The position numbers and the translations under genes were made by a program. This document shows positions 6,580 to 6,608 of a stretch of DNA of 6,608 nt, one piece after another. The stretch's first letter is position 1; each line of letters starts with the position of its first letter. The DNA is from CAZSGN01 sp964606415 (GTDB lineage: Bacteria > Bacteroidota > Bacteroidia > Bacteroidales > JBBRXJ01), in assembly GCA_964606415.1 (NCBI GenBank), contig CAZSGN010000158.1:1-6608 (forward strand), written 5' to 3'. The notes beneath the pieces were generated by a model that was not told the origin of the DNA, ran no database searches, and saw nothing but the letters and a program-made list of their open reading frames with translations.

Positions 6580-6601
6580 ATGTAGTTTAAATGTAGTTTA
6601 A
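6580..6601. repeat. Tandem 11-bp direct repeat
   Basis: ATGTAGTTTAA occurs twice head to tail (6580-6590 and 6591-6601). An 11-bp unit is one helical turn, so the two copies would present the same DNA face, as expected of paired regulator sites; slippage is an equally simple origin. The window ends 7 bp later, so further copies may lie outside. Confidence 0.65.
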
Positions 6602-6608
6602 ATATTGT

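Larger units (their letters stand above)
6430..6608. other. AT-rich intergenic region upstream of the MFS gene
   Basis: There are 179 bases without a convincing coding frame. The region should carry the transporter promoter (- strand) and perhaps that of an unseen gene to the right. I found no exact match to the Bacteroidota promoter box TAnnTTTG. It contains the palindrome CATTTAAATG (6531-6540), the palindrome TACATGTA (6577-6584) and two short tandem repeats listed separately. Confidence 0.6.

Noticed and set aside
6531..6601. CRISPR-like array from short repeats
   Set aside because: The units are 9 and 11 bp, directly abutting and without spacers.
6447..6608. Sigma-ABfr-type promoter (TAnnTTTG) for the MFS gene
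   Set aside because: Only imperfect look-alikes (for example TTTATTTG on the - strand) are present, not enough to call in such AT-rich DNA.

Overview
The window looks like a scaffold fragment from a member of the Bacteroidota (Bacteroidetes). The evidence is: a suf operon in the order (sufB missing) sufC-sufD-sufS-sufE-DUF59; almost no Shine-Dalgarno sequences; moderate-to-low GC with many A/T runs; and a remnant of a type IX secretion (T9SS) C-terminal sorting signal. The window opens inside a gene and contains a run of exactly 100 N at 4505-4604. It is therefore draft or metagenome-type sequence, and gene order across the gap is not secure.

Positions 1-4073 (+ strand) hold a tightly packed iron-sulfur cluster assembly operon. 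SufC is the ABC ATPase of the SufBCD scaffold and lacks its N-terminus here. SufD is the scaffold subunit. SufS is the cysteine desulfurase, SufE the sulfur acceptor/shuttle, and the last gene is a small DUF59 (MIP18/SufT-like) maturation protein. SufS takes sulfur from cysteine onto a catalytic Cys, SufE carries it to SufBCD, the ATPase SufC drives assembly, and the DUF59 protein probably helps cluster maturation or delivery. Gaps between genes are 2-12 bp, and sufS starts inside the end of sufD. A perfect-stem terminator at 4119-4155 ends the operon.

Positions 4160-4504 (- strand) hold a broken gene. A signal-peptide-bearing N-terminus (from 4464) runs out of frame into a recognisable T9SS sorting tail that ends at 4176. 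The middle of the protein appears to be missing. This was found by reading all frames past the end of the short open reading frame.

After the gap, 4605-5099 (+) is the 3' five-sixths of gmhA, sedoheptulose-7-phosphate isomerase, the first enzyme of the ADP-heptose pathway. It overlaps tail-to-tail by 11 bp with a complete 446-residue MFS transporter on the - strand (5089-6429), which resembles the OFA/monocarboxylate branch. The start codon of the transporter lies inside a perfect 20-bp palindrome. The last 179 bp are AT-rich non-coding DNA with two short tandem repeats and a palindrome.

Most of the window is ordinary housekeeping sequence. No wholly new system is evident. The points most worth checking are the Ser-to-Cys change in the SufC Walker A motif, the truncated T9SS cargo gene, and the palindrome over the transporter start.
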